64,000 nt of DNA. Source: Albibacillus kandeliae (GTDB lineage Bacteria > Pseudomonadota > Alphaproteobacteria > Rhodobacterales > Rhodobacteraceae). The translations under genes and the position numbers were made by a program. This document shows positions 8,052 to 15,736 of the stretch, piece after piece (within the stretch, counting starts at the first letter, position 1; each line of letters starts with the position of its first letter). The stretch lies in the NCBI RefSeq assembly GCF_003116585.1, contig NZ_QEHM01000010.1, forward strand, positions 172,800 to 236,799, given 5' to 3'. The notes beneath the pieces were generated by a model, which saw only the letters and a list, made by a program, of their open reading frames with translations, had not been told where the DNA came from and ran no database searches.

Positions 8052-8888
8052 TTACTGGAACAGGCTGAGGATGTTTTGCGGGTTCGAGTTCGCAATAGAC
8101 AGCGACTGGGTCGCCAGCTGTTGCTGAACCTGCAGCGACTGCAGTCGAGCCGCTTCCTCTTCCATGTCCGCGTCGACCATCGAACCAACACCCGAATCCA
8201 GGTTGTCGGTCAGAGTGCCGAGGAACTCTTTCTGGGTTTCGATTGCGGTTTCCGCGATACCCAGAGCCGTTGCCGAAGCGATGGCTGCGTTCAGTGCGGA
8301 TTCTGCGGTCTGCAGAGCGACTTCCATCAGCGCGGTGGTCGAAGCGGCGGTCAGGTCGATCGACGCCAGGGTCGACATGATCGCACCCAGATCCTGTTCG
8401 TTGAACGTGATCGTGGTGGTCGAGATCGAACCGGTCGAGCTGCGGCTGATACCGGTCACGACGGTGACGGTACCCGAACCATCCACCAGGCTGTCGCCGT
8501 TGAAGCTGGACTGCGAGATGGTGGTGCTGATCGAAGCGATCAGCGAGTCGAGTTCTGCCTGAACGTCAGCGCGGGTTTCCGCGGTGCCGCCCTGAGCAAA
8601 TGCAACGCGCTCGGCGAACTCAGTTGCCAGATCCTGAACGGTTTCTGCGCCCAGACGAGCGGTCGAAACGGAGTTCATCTGAAGCGTCAGAGCTTCGTCG
8701 ATCGCCTTGTACATGGACGAGTCGCTGCTCATGGTCTCGGAGATCGAGTAATAAGCCGCGTTGTCCTTGCCCGAGGAGATCTTGAGACCCGAGCTGATAC
8801 GGCTCTGGGTTTCGTCGAGTTGCTTGTTGATGTTGTTCAGGGTCTGCAGGGCGTTCATTGCAGACGTGTTCGTGAGAATAGAGGACAT
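8052..8888 (-). CDS. Flagellin
   Basis: This is the filament subunit. The 278-residue product has a conserved N-terminal D0/D1 coiled-coil (SSILTNTSAMNALQTLNNIN, then ISSGLKISSGKDNAAYYSIS) and C-terminal D0/D1 (QSLQVQQQLATQSLSIANS, NILSLFQ). The surface-exposed middle is short (about residues 115-200) and rich in Ser/Thr, which would allow O-glycosylation. Only one flagellin gene is in the window. AGGAG precedes the ATG. The upstream region carries a perfect CtrA-type box. It is followed by flaF, flbT and the DUF1217 gene in the same direction. Confidence 0.96.
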   Translation of the reverse strand: MSSILTNTSAMNALQTLNNINKQLDETQSRISSGLKISSGKDNAAYYSISETMSSDSSMYKAIDEALTLQMNSVSTARLGAETVQDLATEFAERVAFAQGGTAETRADVQAELDSLIASISTTISQSSFNGDSLVDGSGTVTVVTGISRSSTGSISTTTITFNEQDLGAIMSTLASIDLTAASTTALMEVALQTAESALNAAIASATALGIAETAIETQKEFLGTLTDNLDSGVGSMVDADMEEEAARLQSLQVQQQLATQSLSIANSNPQNILSLFQ

Positions 8889-8973
8889 TTTCTGCTCCTA
8901 CTTAAGTGTTCACGTAATCGTCTTTCTGACGAAAACGGGACTGGCCCGTGAAAGGGCAGATTGGAGCGGAAGG

Positions 8974-8988
8974 TTAAAGCCGGGTTAA
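8974..8988 (-). promoter_or_regulatory. CtrA box (TTAA-N7-TTAA) upstream of flagellin
   Basis: The stretch reads TTAA, seven bases, TTAA: an exact match to the CtrA recognition consensus of alphaproteobacteria. It lies 86-100 bases before the flagellin start, just past the end of the flgN-like gene, where an activator of a flagellin promoter would bind. CtrA control of roseobacter motility is established; binding here is inferred. Confidence 0.65.
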
Positions 8989-8991
8989 AAA

Positions 8992-9387
8992 CTAGATCGA
9001 CTGATCGACCTGTTGCGGGCCGGCCACATCTCCTTTTCGGAGAGTGCCAGTCGATTCATACAACCCGCCGAGACCATGCCGTTCCCGGATGTTCGCCACT
9101 TCACGCGCGGCGCGGGCGGTGGCCTGGGTCATACGGTCGAGCAAACTGTGGTCTTTCTTCAGGAGAACGTGCAGTTCCTGGATTTGTTCCCGGAGCTTTC
9201 CCGCTTCCGTGCCGCCCTCGGCCAGCTTGTCCTCGACAAGGTCGTTGACCTCTTCGAGTTCCTCCAGCAGCGCGGCTTTCTCGGGATAGAGCTCGCGAAC
9301 TTTTTCCAGCTTGCCGGCGGCGATGGCCGAAACTTCGTCATGCAGGAGACGCGTCAGACGTTCGATGATCTGGTTGGGGGCGCTCAT
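8992..9387 (-). CDS. FlgN-like flagellar chaperone
   Basis: A 131-residue, almost wholly helical protein (LEKVRELYPEKAALLEELEE, LREQIQELHVLLKKDHSLLD) of the length and character of FlgN, the cytoplasmic export chaperone for FlgK and FlgL. The central DHSLLDRMTQATARAAREVAN resembles FlgN-family C-termini. It overlaps the flgJ-like gene by 4 bases (ATGA), and the order flgI-flgJ-flgN is common in this order of bacteria. FlgN sequences are poorly conserved, so the assignment leans on coiled-coil content and position. Confidence 0.62.
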   Translation of the reverse strand: MSAPNQIIERLTRLLHDEVSAIAAGKLEKVRELYPEKAALLEELEEVNDLVEDKLAEGGTEAGKLREQIQELHVLLKKDHSLLDRMTQATARAAREVANIRERHGLGGLYESTGTLRKGDVAGPQQVDQSI

Positions 9388-9716
9388 TCCTTGGACTCCA
9401 AAAGGGCAGCTTGCGATTGGCGATAGGCTGCGATGGTGTTCTCGATGCTCTGGGCGATGCCGATGGTGCCTTGGCCGGCGATCTGGTCGGCATAGGCCCG
9501 CGCGAGGAAGCTGCGCCAGGTTTCTTCGGCATGGCCGCCGCCGAAATCCCCGATGTCGACACTGTTGAGCATGTCCTCGACGGTTTCGGTGAGGAAGACG
9601 GCTTCGAATTCGCGCGCCGCACTCTTGGCCGCGTCGGGGGCGATGGCGCCCGGCTGTGCGACCATCTTGGCGTTGACCTGGTGAACCACCATTGCCGTCT
9701 TGCCGCTGATATCCAT
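9384..9716 (-). CDS. flgJ: FlgJ N-terminal-type rod-binding protein
   Basis: The 110-residue product corresponds to only the rod-binding (cap) domain of FlgJ: SAAREFEAVFLTETVEDMLN, then HAEETWRSFLARAYADQIAGQGTIGIAQSIE. The C-terminal muramidase domain of enteric FlgJ is absent, as usual in alphaproteobacteria, where such proteins are sometimes called CheL. No signal peptide is seen; the protein is expected to be exported by the flagellar apparatus. It sits between flgI and the flgN-like gene. Confidence 0.88.
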   Translation of the reverse strand: MDISGKTAMVVHQVNAKMVAQPGAIAPDAAKSAAREFEAVFLTETVEDMLNSVDIGDFGGGHAEETWRSFLARAYADQIAGQGTIGIAQSIENTIAAYRQSQAALLESKE

Positions 9717-9732
9717 GTCGCTGTCTCCGCGA

Positions 9733-10842
9733 TCAGATGATTTCGAGGTCGGCGTGCAGGGCGCCGGCCGCCTTGATCGCCTGAAGGATCGAGATTGTCT
9801 GGGTGGCGCTCACGCCGATCGCGTTCAGACCATCCACCAGACGTTGCAGGCTGACGTCCCCCTCGAGGATCGAGAACTGGACTTCCTGCTGGTTCACCTC
9901 GACGGAGGTCTCGGGAACCACAACCGTGGTGCCGCCAATCGAGATCGGTTCCGGCTGACTGACTTGCATGTCTTCGCGAACAATGACCGTCAGGCCACCC
10001 TGACTGACCGCGACTTCATCAATGCGAACGTGAGACCCGATGACGATTGTTCCGGATCGGGCGTCGATCACCACCTTGGCGGCGGTATCGGGCTGAAGCT
10101 CGACATTCTCGACCACGGCCATCAACTGGGGCACGTTCTGCTTGTTGGTAAGGTTGATCTCGACGGTGCTCGGGTCCAGCGGCACCGCGCGGTTGCCTCC
10201 GAGCTCTTCGTTGATTGCGTCTGCCATGCGGACCGCGGTGGTGAAGTCCGGGTTGCGCAGGGCGATGCGGATCGAATTCATGTCGTTCAGATCAAAGTCG
10301 ATCTCGTTTTCGACGGTGGCCCCGTTCTCGATGCGGGCGACCGTCGGCACGCCCTCGACGATGGAGGCGTTGATGCCCTGGGCGGCGAAACCGGCGACCG
10401 CGATGGGGCCCTGGGCCACGGCATAGACCTCGCCATCGGCGCCGGTCATGGGGGTTACGACGAGTGTGCCGCCGCGCAGAGAGGTCGCATCGCCGAGTGA
10501 CGAAATGACCACGTCGATGGTCGAGCCGCGCCGGGCGAAGGGCGGCAGCATCGCGGTGACCATCACGGCAGCGGTGTTCTTGGTCTTGATGGTGTCTTCG
10601 GACAGGTTGCCGACCCCGAGGCGCTCGAGCATCCCCTCGATGCTCTTCTCGGTGAAGGGACTGTTGCGCAACGTATCACCGGTGCCGTTGAGGCCGACGA
10701 CGAGGCCATAGCCGACCAGCTGGTTTTCCCGCACGCCCTCGAAATGGGCGATGTCCTTGACCCGCACGTCTGCGCGCACGCCGGTCGAAACGGCTGCGGC
10801 GAAGACGACAACGGTCAGAATGGACTTAAGGAAATGTCGCAT
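9733..10842 (-). CDS. flgI: Flagellar P-ring protein FlgI
   Basis: FlgI builds the periplasmic P ring around the distal rod. From the ATG at 10842 the product is 369 residues with a Sec signal peptide (MRHFLKSILTVVVFAAAVS to about ADV), then the highly conserved start RVKDIAHFEGVRENQLVGYG, LVVGLNGTGD, and an end with DLNAIGVSATQTISILQAIK-like residues (VDGLNAIGVSATQTISILQA). Upstream in-frame ATGs at 10872 and 10884 would put a charged extension before the signal peptide; I prefer 10842, though no strong ribosome site is visible. It leads flgI-flgJ-flgN-like. Confidence 0.94.
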   Translation of the reverse strand: MRHFLKSILTVVVFAAAVSTGVRADVRVKDIAHFEGVRENQLVGYGLVVGLNGTGDTLRNSPFTEKSIEGMLERLGVGNLSEDTIKTKNTAAVMVTAMLPPFARRGSTIDVVISSLGDATSLRGGTLVVTPMTGADGEVYAVAQGPIAVAGFAAQGINASIVEGVPTVARIENGATVENEIDFDLNDMNSIRIALRNPDFTTAVRMADAINEELGGNRAVPLDPSTVEINLTNKQNVPQLMAVVENVELQPDTAAKVVIDARSGTIVIGSHVRIDEVAVSQGGLTVIVREDMQVSQPEPISIGGTTVVVPETSVEVNQQEVQFSILEGDVSLQRLVDGLNAIGVSATQTISILQAIKAAGALHADLEII

Positions 10843-10877
10843 GGGCAGGCCTGAGCGCTTTCTCGAGATCATAAACT

Positions 10878-10901
10878 CTTTCATGATTTAAACGATGAAA
10901 G
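10878..10901. promoter_or_regulatory. Inverted repeat upstream of flgI
   Basis: CTTTCAT and ATGAAAG form a perfect 7-base inverted repeat around a 10-base AT-rich centre, 36 bases ahead of the preferred flgI start and inside the longer alternative reading frame. A transcription-factor site is inferred; no regulator is assigned. Confidence 0.4.
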
Positions 10902-10955
10902 AAGAAGGAAATCAAGCATAGACTTCTACATATTCAAATATAGCCATGATTAGTG

Positions 10956-10984
10956 TTGACTGCTATTCGAGTTTGTTCTTATGG
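10956..10984 (+). promoter_or_regulatory. Sigma-70-type promoter of the FtcR-like gene
   Basis: TTGACT, a 17-base spacer and TTATGG form a reasonable -35/-10 pair ending 48 bases before the ATG of the downstream regulator. Confidence 0.5.
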
Positions 10985-11032
10985 TAACCATGATCCGCGC
11001 AGAACGGCGCGGCGACAGACGCAGGGGGTTCA

Positions 11033-11782
11033 ATGCACGTCTACCTCTACTCAGCCAAGGGACGGCGGCAATCGCTTCTGGACGAGCTGAATTCCGTCCG
11101 CATGACGCCGGTGGAGATCGGTCCGCAGTTCTTTCGCGGTGACCTGCGGTTGCTGAACCGTGCCGGTGGCGACAGTCACGCCTTCCTGCTGTCGGCGGGG
11201 CCGGACCTGATCGGACAGATCCTCAAGCTGCGCCGTGCGGGCTGCGAGCATCCGATCCTGGTGCTGCGTGAAGCCGCGAATGCCGAGGATTCCGCCCATG
11301 CGTTGGACGCGGGTGCGGATGACGACGTGGTGATGCCGGTGAATGCGGTCGAGCTTCGGGCTCGTATCAATGCCGTTCTGCGCCGTGCGCACGGGCATTC
11401 GGCCGACAGCGTGACGCTGGGCGAGGTGACGGCCTATTTCGACGGGCGCGATCCCGAGGTGAGCGGTCAGCGGGTCAAGCTGTCACGCCGCGAGCATGCG
11501 ATCTTCCAGCAGCTGGTGCTGAACGCGCGCAAGGTCATCTCGAAGGCGGCAATCTACGATGCGGTCTATGGCATGGCCGAGGACCAGCCGTTCGACAAGG
11601 TTATCGACGTCTACATCTGCAAGATCCGCAAGAAGATCGGGCAGGCCGCGGTCTCGGGGCATGATTACATCGAGACTGTGCATGGGCGCGGCTACAAGCT
11701 CGATCTGGACGATGACGCCGCGGTGACGGGCGCCATGTCCAGCAGCGTGGGGCTCGATCTGCCGCGCATGGCGGCGAACTGA
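11033..11782 (+). CDS. FtcR/Rem-like orphan response regulator (flagellar)
   Basis: A 249-residue OmpR-type regulator: an N-terminal receiver-like domain (residues 1-120) and a C-terminal winged helix (about 135-225) with RVKLSRREHAIFQQLVLNA, FDKVIDVYICKIRKKIG and HGRGYKL. It resembles FtcR of Brucella and Rem of Sinorhizobium, which activate flagellar genes and sit in flagellar islands. The receiver lacks the usual phospho-acceptor: the segment after the third strand reads HAFLLSAGPDL without the expected Asp, so phosphorylation control is unlikely. Its stop codon abuts the flgL stop with no spacer. A role as a motility activator is inferred. Confidence 0.72.
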   Translation: MHVYLYSAKGRRQSLLDELNSVRMTPVEIGPQFFRGDLRLLNRAGGDSHAFLLSAGPDLIGQILKLRRAGCEHPILVLREAANAEDSAHALDAGADDDVVMPVNAVELRARINAVLRRAHGHSADSVTLGEVTAYFDGRDPEVSGQRVKLSRREHAIFQQLVLNARKVISKAAIYDAVYGMAEDQPFDKVIDVYICKIRKKIGQAAVSGHDYIETVHGRGYKLDLDDDAAVTGAMSSSVGLDLPRMAAN

Positions 11783-12862
11783 TCAGAGGTAGTTGAGCAG
11801 CGACAGGCTCGAGAGCCGGGACGTGACGGTGTAGCTCGTCTCCAGTTGAGTCTGGAGCTGCGTCAGACGCGTTGCCGCCTCGTACTCGTCCACCCCTTCG
11901 AGATCGTCGAGCTGGGTCGTGTAGATCGTGATCAGGTCCTCTTGCGAGGTGATCGTGCTCTCGACCCGCGCCTGCTGGGTGCCCAGCTTGGTTTCCGCGG
12001 CGAGCATGGCGTTGATGCCGTTGGACAGCGCATTGGCGGCCTCGGTCACGTAGGCCGAATAGGCTTCGCTGTCTTCGATCGTGGAGACGTCGATGCTGGC
12101 GAGCATCGCGAGCCCGCGGTAGATCTCGGTAAAGGCGGCATCGTTGGCCTGAACGCCGTAGCTGATCGTCTCTCCATCGTCGATCCGTGCCTGGACCCGG
12201 GTCGTCGGGTTGCCGGAACCGTCAAGCGCCTCTGCGCCGCCGTAGAAGGTCGACTCGTACTGCAGATTGGGGTCCGCGTTGGAGCTGTCGAAGACGGAGA
12301 CGATCTGCGTGATCATCGAGCTTGCGTCGGCGGCGGAGGTCGGGCCGGTGCCAACGATGCCGGCGATCACGTCGGAGGGGGAGAGGCCGGTTTCGCTGCT
12401 GGTCTGGTTCCAGTAGTTCAGCGCGGTCTCGCCGTCCTCGATGCCGGTGAACAGCGACCCATCCTGATAGCTGGAGTTGGCAAGGCCGATGAACTGTTCG
12501 AGCGCGGCGAGGGCACTTGCCTGAAGCTCGGACGCGCTGGTCGTCTTGCTCTCGGTGTTGCTGACGACGACCGAGAGAAGGTCTTCGGTGATGCTGCGCA
12601 TCTCTTTCATCGTGGTCGCCATCACGTCCATCTTGGCTGCGACCACGGTGTTCGAGTCCACGTAGGACTCGGTCCGGCTGATCTGGTTGCGCAGCATCAG
12701 CGAGTTGGAGGCCCGGGTGCCGAGGTCGGCGTAGATGTTGGCGCGTGTGCCGGTCGTCACTTCCTGCTCGGCCTTGGCCAGCGCCTGCGTCAGCGTGGCG
12801 GTGGAGCGGCGACGGGTCAGTGAGGACTGGAGTGTTGCTACGTTGGCGATCAGGTTGGTCAT
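11783..12862 (-). CDS. flgL: Hook-associated protein 3, FlgL
   Basis: FlgL is the second hook-filament junction protein. The 359-residue product has a flagellin-like N-terminal helix (LQSSLTRRRSTATLTQALAK, then EVTTGTRANIYADLG) and C-terminal coiled-coil ending SLSLLNYL, with a Ser/Thr-rich centre. The start is 16 bases after the flgK stop and it is co-directional with flgE-flgK. The canonical arrangement flgE-flgK-flgL supports the call, since FlgL and flagellin N-termini are alike. Confidence 0.92.
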   Translation of the reverse strand: MTNLIANVATLQSSLTRRRSTATLTQALAKAEQEVTTGTRANIYADLGTRASNSLMLRNQISRTESYVDSNTVVAAKMDVMATTMKEMRSITEDLLSVVVSNTESKTTSASELQASALAALEQFIGLANSSYQDGSLFTGIEDGETALNYWNQTSSETGLSPSDVIAGIVGTGPTSAADASSMITQIVSVFDSSNADPNLQYESTFYGGAEALDGSGNPTTRVQARIDDGETISYGVQANDAAFTEIYRGLAMLASIDVSTIEDSEAYSAYVTEAANALSNGINAMLAAETKLGTQQARVESTITSQEDLITIYTTQLDDLEGVDEYEAATRLTQLQTQLETSYTVTSRLSSLSLLNYL

Positions 12863-12878
12863 CGGCCGGATATTCCCG

Positions 12879-14285
12879 TCAGGTTGCCTCGAGGAGGGCG
12901 TCGAGCATGGCGACTAGCGTGCTGACGACCTGCGTGTTCGCGGCGTAACTTTGTTCGATCAGAAGCAGTTGCTGCAGTTCGTCGTCGATGTTGACGCCCT
13001 GCGCGTTCAGCCGGGCGGTGTCGATCGCGGCGGCGGAGGTTGCCAGTTCTTCGTAGGACGTTTCGGCTTCGGCAACGACGTTCTGCTGAGTGGCCACCAT
13101 GAGCGAGGCGTACTCGACCAGCGTCGCGTTGGAGGTGATGCCGGCGGCGGTGTCGAACGACTGGTCCGTGCTCATCGCGTCGATGAAGGCGCCGATCTGG
13201 CTGGATTCCCCCGATGTGCCCTCGGTCGTTGCGCTCATGCCGTCACGGATGCGCCACAACTCGCCGCCCTCTTCGGGCACCACGGCGCTGTTGACCGAGA
13301 TACGTGCCGCGAGTCCTGTGAGGTTGGACGAGTCGTAGGCGGCGCCGGCATCGGTGAACAGACCGGCATCGCCGGTCGAGAGCGAGGCGTCGGCCTGCTC
13401 GAAGGTCACGATGACGGCGCGGGCAAATTCATCGAGCTGGAGCTGCATCTGTGGCAGCGTTTCGTTCAACAGCTCGATGTTCCCCGCGATCTTGCCTTCG
13501 TTGATGCCTGCGCGATTGGGCGGGGTGATGTCTTGGCCATCGGCGGAAAGGGTGCCGGTGGTCTGGTCGAAGCTCAGTTCAAAGCTGGTCTCGCCTTCGA
13601 CCAGGCGAAGTCCGCCGGTGGTGTAGACGCTGACCCGGCCGGAGCTGTCGGTCTTGGTCGAGAAATCCATGAACTCGGAAAGCTGGTTCAGCTTGCCGTC
13701 GAGCTGGTCCTGCAGCGTGGCGTAGGTGTCCGACCCTTCCTGTGCGAGCGCGATGCGCCGGTTCAGGTTGGCCACGTCTGCCAGCAGTTCGTTGGCGTCG
13801 GTGATGTCGGACTGGAGGTCCTTCGTCGCCGCCGCGGCAGTGTCCGAGATCGTCTCGGACAGTTCGTTGAGACCTTCCGCCAGATCCTGCGCCGCCTGCA
13901 CGACCGAGGCCTGCAGGGTGGTGTCCGACGGGTCGTTGTAGAGCTGATCGAGGCTGGTCTGCAGATCGGTCAGCATCTGCACCGGCGAGCTGGCATCGTC
14001 GACCTCGCCCAGGGTGGCGCTGTAGACGGTGAGGCCGGAGGCGATGGTGTCCTGCTTCGACATCGCCGCGATCTCGTCGCGGTACATCGCGGAGAGCGAG
14101 GAATCGACGGCGCGGTTGACGCTGGTCGCCACCGCCGCGCCGGTCGACGTGGTGGTCACGCTCAGGCTGCGCCGGCCATAGTTCTCGCTGCCCGCGTTGG
14201 CGATGTTGGTCGAAACCGTCGACGCCTGCTGCGACGAGGTAATCAGCCCCGAACGGGCGATGTTGAACGCGCTGGTGATACTCAT
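12879..14285 (-). CDS. flgK: Hook-associated protein 1, FlgK
   Basis: FlgK is the first hook-filament junction protein. The 468-residue product begins SITSAFNIARSGLITSSQQA followed by STNIANAGSENYGRR, the family rod-motif region, and ends with a helical tail (LQQLLLIEQSYAANTQVVST). The middle contains the FlgK helical region (LQTSLDQLYNDPSDTTLQAS). It lies 27 bases after flgE and 16 before flgL. Confidence 0.94.
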   Translation of the reverse strand: MSITSAFNIARSGLITSSQQASTVSTNIANAGSENYGRRSLSVTTTSTGAAVATSVNRAVDSSLSAMYRDEIAAMSKQDTIASGLTVYSATLGEVDDASSPVQMLTDLQTSLDQLYNDPSDTTLQASVVQAAQDLAEGLNELSETISDTAAAATKDLQSDITDANELLADVANLNRRIALAQEGSDTYATLQDQLDGKLNQLSEFMDFSTKTDSSGRVSVYTTGGLRLVEGETSFELSFDQTTGTLSADGQDITPPNRAGINEGKIAGNIELLNETLPQMQLQLDEFARAVIVTFEQADASLSTGDAGLFTDAGAAYDSSNLTGLAARISVNSAVVPEEGGELWRIRDGMSATTEGTSGESSQIGAFIDAMSTDQSFDTAAGITSNATLVEYASLMVATQQNVVAEAETSYEELATSAAAIDTARLNAQGVNIDDELQQLLLIEQSYAANTQVVSTLVAMLDALLEAT

Positions 14286-14312
14286 ATTCGGCGGACTTTC
14301 CGGTTACCTGCC

Positions 14313-15620
14313 TCAGCGTTTCAGGTTGGTCGTCTCGTCCATCATCTCGTCGACGGTCGTGATGATCTTGGCGTTGGACGAATAGGCGCGCTGGGTCTGG
14401 ATCAGCTGGGTCAGTTCCTCGGCGAGTTCGACGTTCGAGCTTTCCAGGGCGCCGGATTCGATGGTGCCGGCGGTGCCGCTGTTGGCCTGCTGCAGGTTGA
14501 AGTTGCCGGACGAGGCCGTGGTGATGTAGGCGTTGCCGTTCACCATCGCGAGGCCGTCGGGGTTGGTCACCACGGCCAGCGGAATGTTGTAGAGCAGGCG
14601 GCGCGAGCCGTTGTCGAAGATGCCGTAAAGGTCGCCGCTCTCGTCGATTTCGAAGCGGGTCATGGTGCCGGAGGCATAGCCGTCCACATCGGCGGAGACG
14701 GTCTGGTCGCCACCGGAGAACTGGGTGATCCCGTCGGATTCGCCGATCGAGCCGACGCTGATGGTGAGGGATTGCGGGGTCGTGCCATTGGCGACGGTGA
14801 CCGATGCCACGCCGGTCGCGGTGTCGAAGGCAAAGGCGGCGGGGGCCGTCGCGTTCGAGGTCACGTTGGTATAGCTCAGCGGAGTGCCTGCGGTGCCGCT
14901 GCTGTCGGAGAAGGTGACGTCGACGGTGCCGAGGCTCTGGCCGTCGTAGGAGAGTTCCATCGTCCAGACGTTGTCGGTGGTGGTGGGGGTCCACGACACC
15001 GAGACTTTTTCTTCCGCGCCAAGCGAATTGTAGAAGGACAGGGACGAGGTGTAGGAGGTGCCGGTGTCGGCGCCGGTGCCGGTCAGTTCCGACGCGAGGT
15101 TGCCCGAGAGGCTCATCTCGGTGCTGGCCTGGCCAACGATGGAGGTGTTGGCGACGTTGACGGTAACCAGGTCGCTGGTTGTCGTCCGGTCCACGTTCCC
15201 GAGGCTGCCGTCGCTGTTGTAGGCGTAGCCTGCAAGGTAGTAGCCCGCCGCGTTCACGAGGTTCCCCTCGTCGTCGACGGTGAACGAGCCCGCGCGGGTC
15301 AGGTAATAGTTGCTGGCCGAAGTCTCATTGGCGCTGCGCGAGACCACGAAGAAGCCGTTGCCGCTGATCGCGAGATCAGAATCGCTGTCGGTGGAGCGGG
15401 TCGCGCCCTCGACGGAGATCTCGTTCTTGGTGACCGCGAGGACGCTGGCCGATCCGGGGCTGACGTTACCGGAGCTCGAAGCAGAGGTTACCATCTGCGA
15501 GAAGCTGCGGCGGTAACCGTCGGTATTCGCGTTGGCGATGTTCGACGAAATGTTCCCGACCGAGGCCGAATTCGCCAGTAGACCGCTGACCCCTGTCTGC
15601 ATCGCGTTCGAAATACTCAT
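14313..15620 (-). CDS. flgE: Flagellar hook protein FlgE
   Basis: FlgE is the hook subunit. The 435-residue product has the axial-family N-terminus (SISNAMQTGVSGLLANSASV, NISSNIANANTDGYRR), a FlgE/F/G core (DLAISGNGFFVVSR, YLTRAGSFTVDDEGNLVNA), a domain-D2-like insertion rich in Ser/Thr, and the family C-terminus (LESSNVELAEELTQLIQTQR, AYSSNAKIITTVDEMM). It starts the leftward flgE-flgK-flgL unit and has its own upstream region. Confidence 0.95.
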   Translation of the reverse strand: MSISNAMQTGVSGLLANSASVGNISSNIANANTDGYRRSFSQMVTSASSSGNVSPGSASVLAVTKNEISVEGATRSTDSDSDLAISGNGFFVVSRSANETSASNYYLTRAGSFTVDDEGNLVNAAGYYLAGYAYNSDGSLGNVDRTTTSDLVTVNVANTSIVGQASTEMSLSGNLASELTGTGADTGTSYTSSLSFYNSLGAEEKVSVSWTPTTTDNVWTMELSYDGQSLGTVDVTFSDSSGTAGTPLSYTNVTSNATAPAAFAFDTATGVASVTVANGTTPQSLTISVGSIGESDGITQFSGGDQTVSADVDGYASGTMTRFEIDESGDLYGIFDNGSRRLLYNIPLAVVTNPDGLAMVNGNAYITTASSGNFNLQQANSGTAGTIESGALESSNVELAEELTQLIQTQRAYSSNAKIITTVDEMMDETTNLKR

Positions 15621-15736
15621 GGTTCCCCCGTTGTCCGGTGTTACGACTTGGCAGGGGAAACATATGTTTCAATCTTTTCTTGGCGGTTAAAGAATTGGGA
15701 AAAGTTTGAAAAAGGCGAATCTTGTTCGCGACTTCG
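15621..15736. promoter_or_regulatory. flgE upstream region with palindrome and CAAGAA motif
   Basis: A perfect 14-base palindrome GAAACATATGTTTC lies at 15657-15670, 37 bases before the flgE start. Directly behind it, on the minus strand, CAAGAAAAGATT (15671-15682) is a copy of the recurring flagellar intergenic motif. This AT-rich stretch separates the TPR gene from flgE, both leftward. A promoter for flgE is inferred. Confidence 0.5.

Noticed and set aside
12951..15581. 876-residue open frame antisense to flgK and flgE
   Set aside because: Low-complexity Gly/Arg/Val composition, a typical antisense shadow of axial-protein genes.
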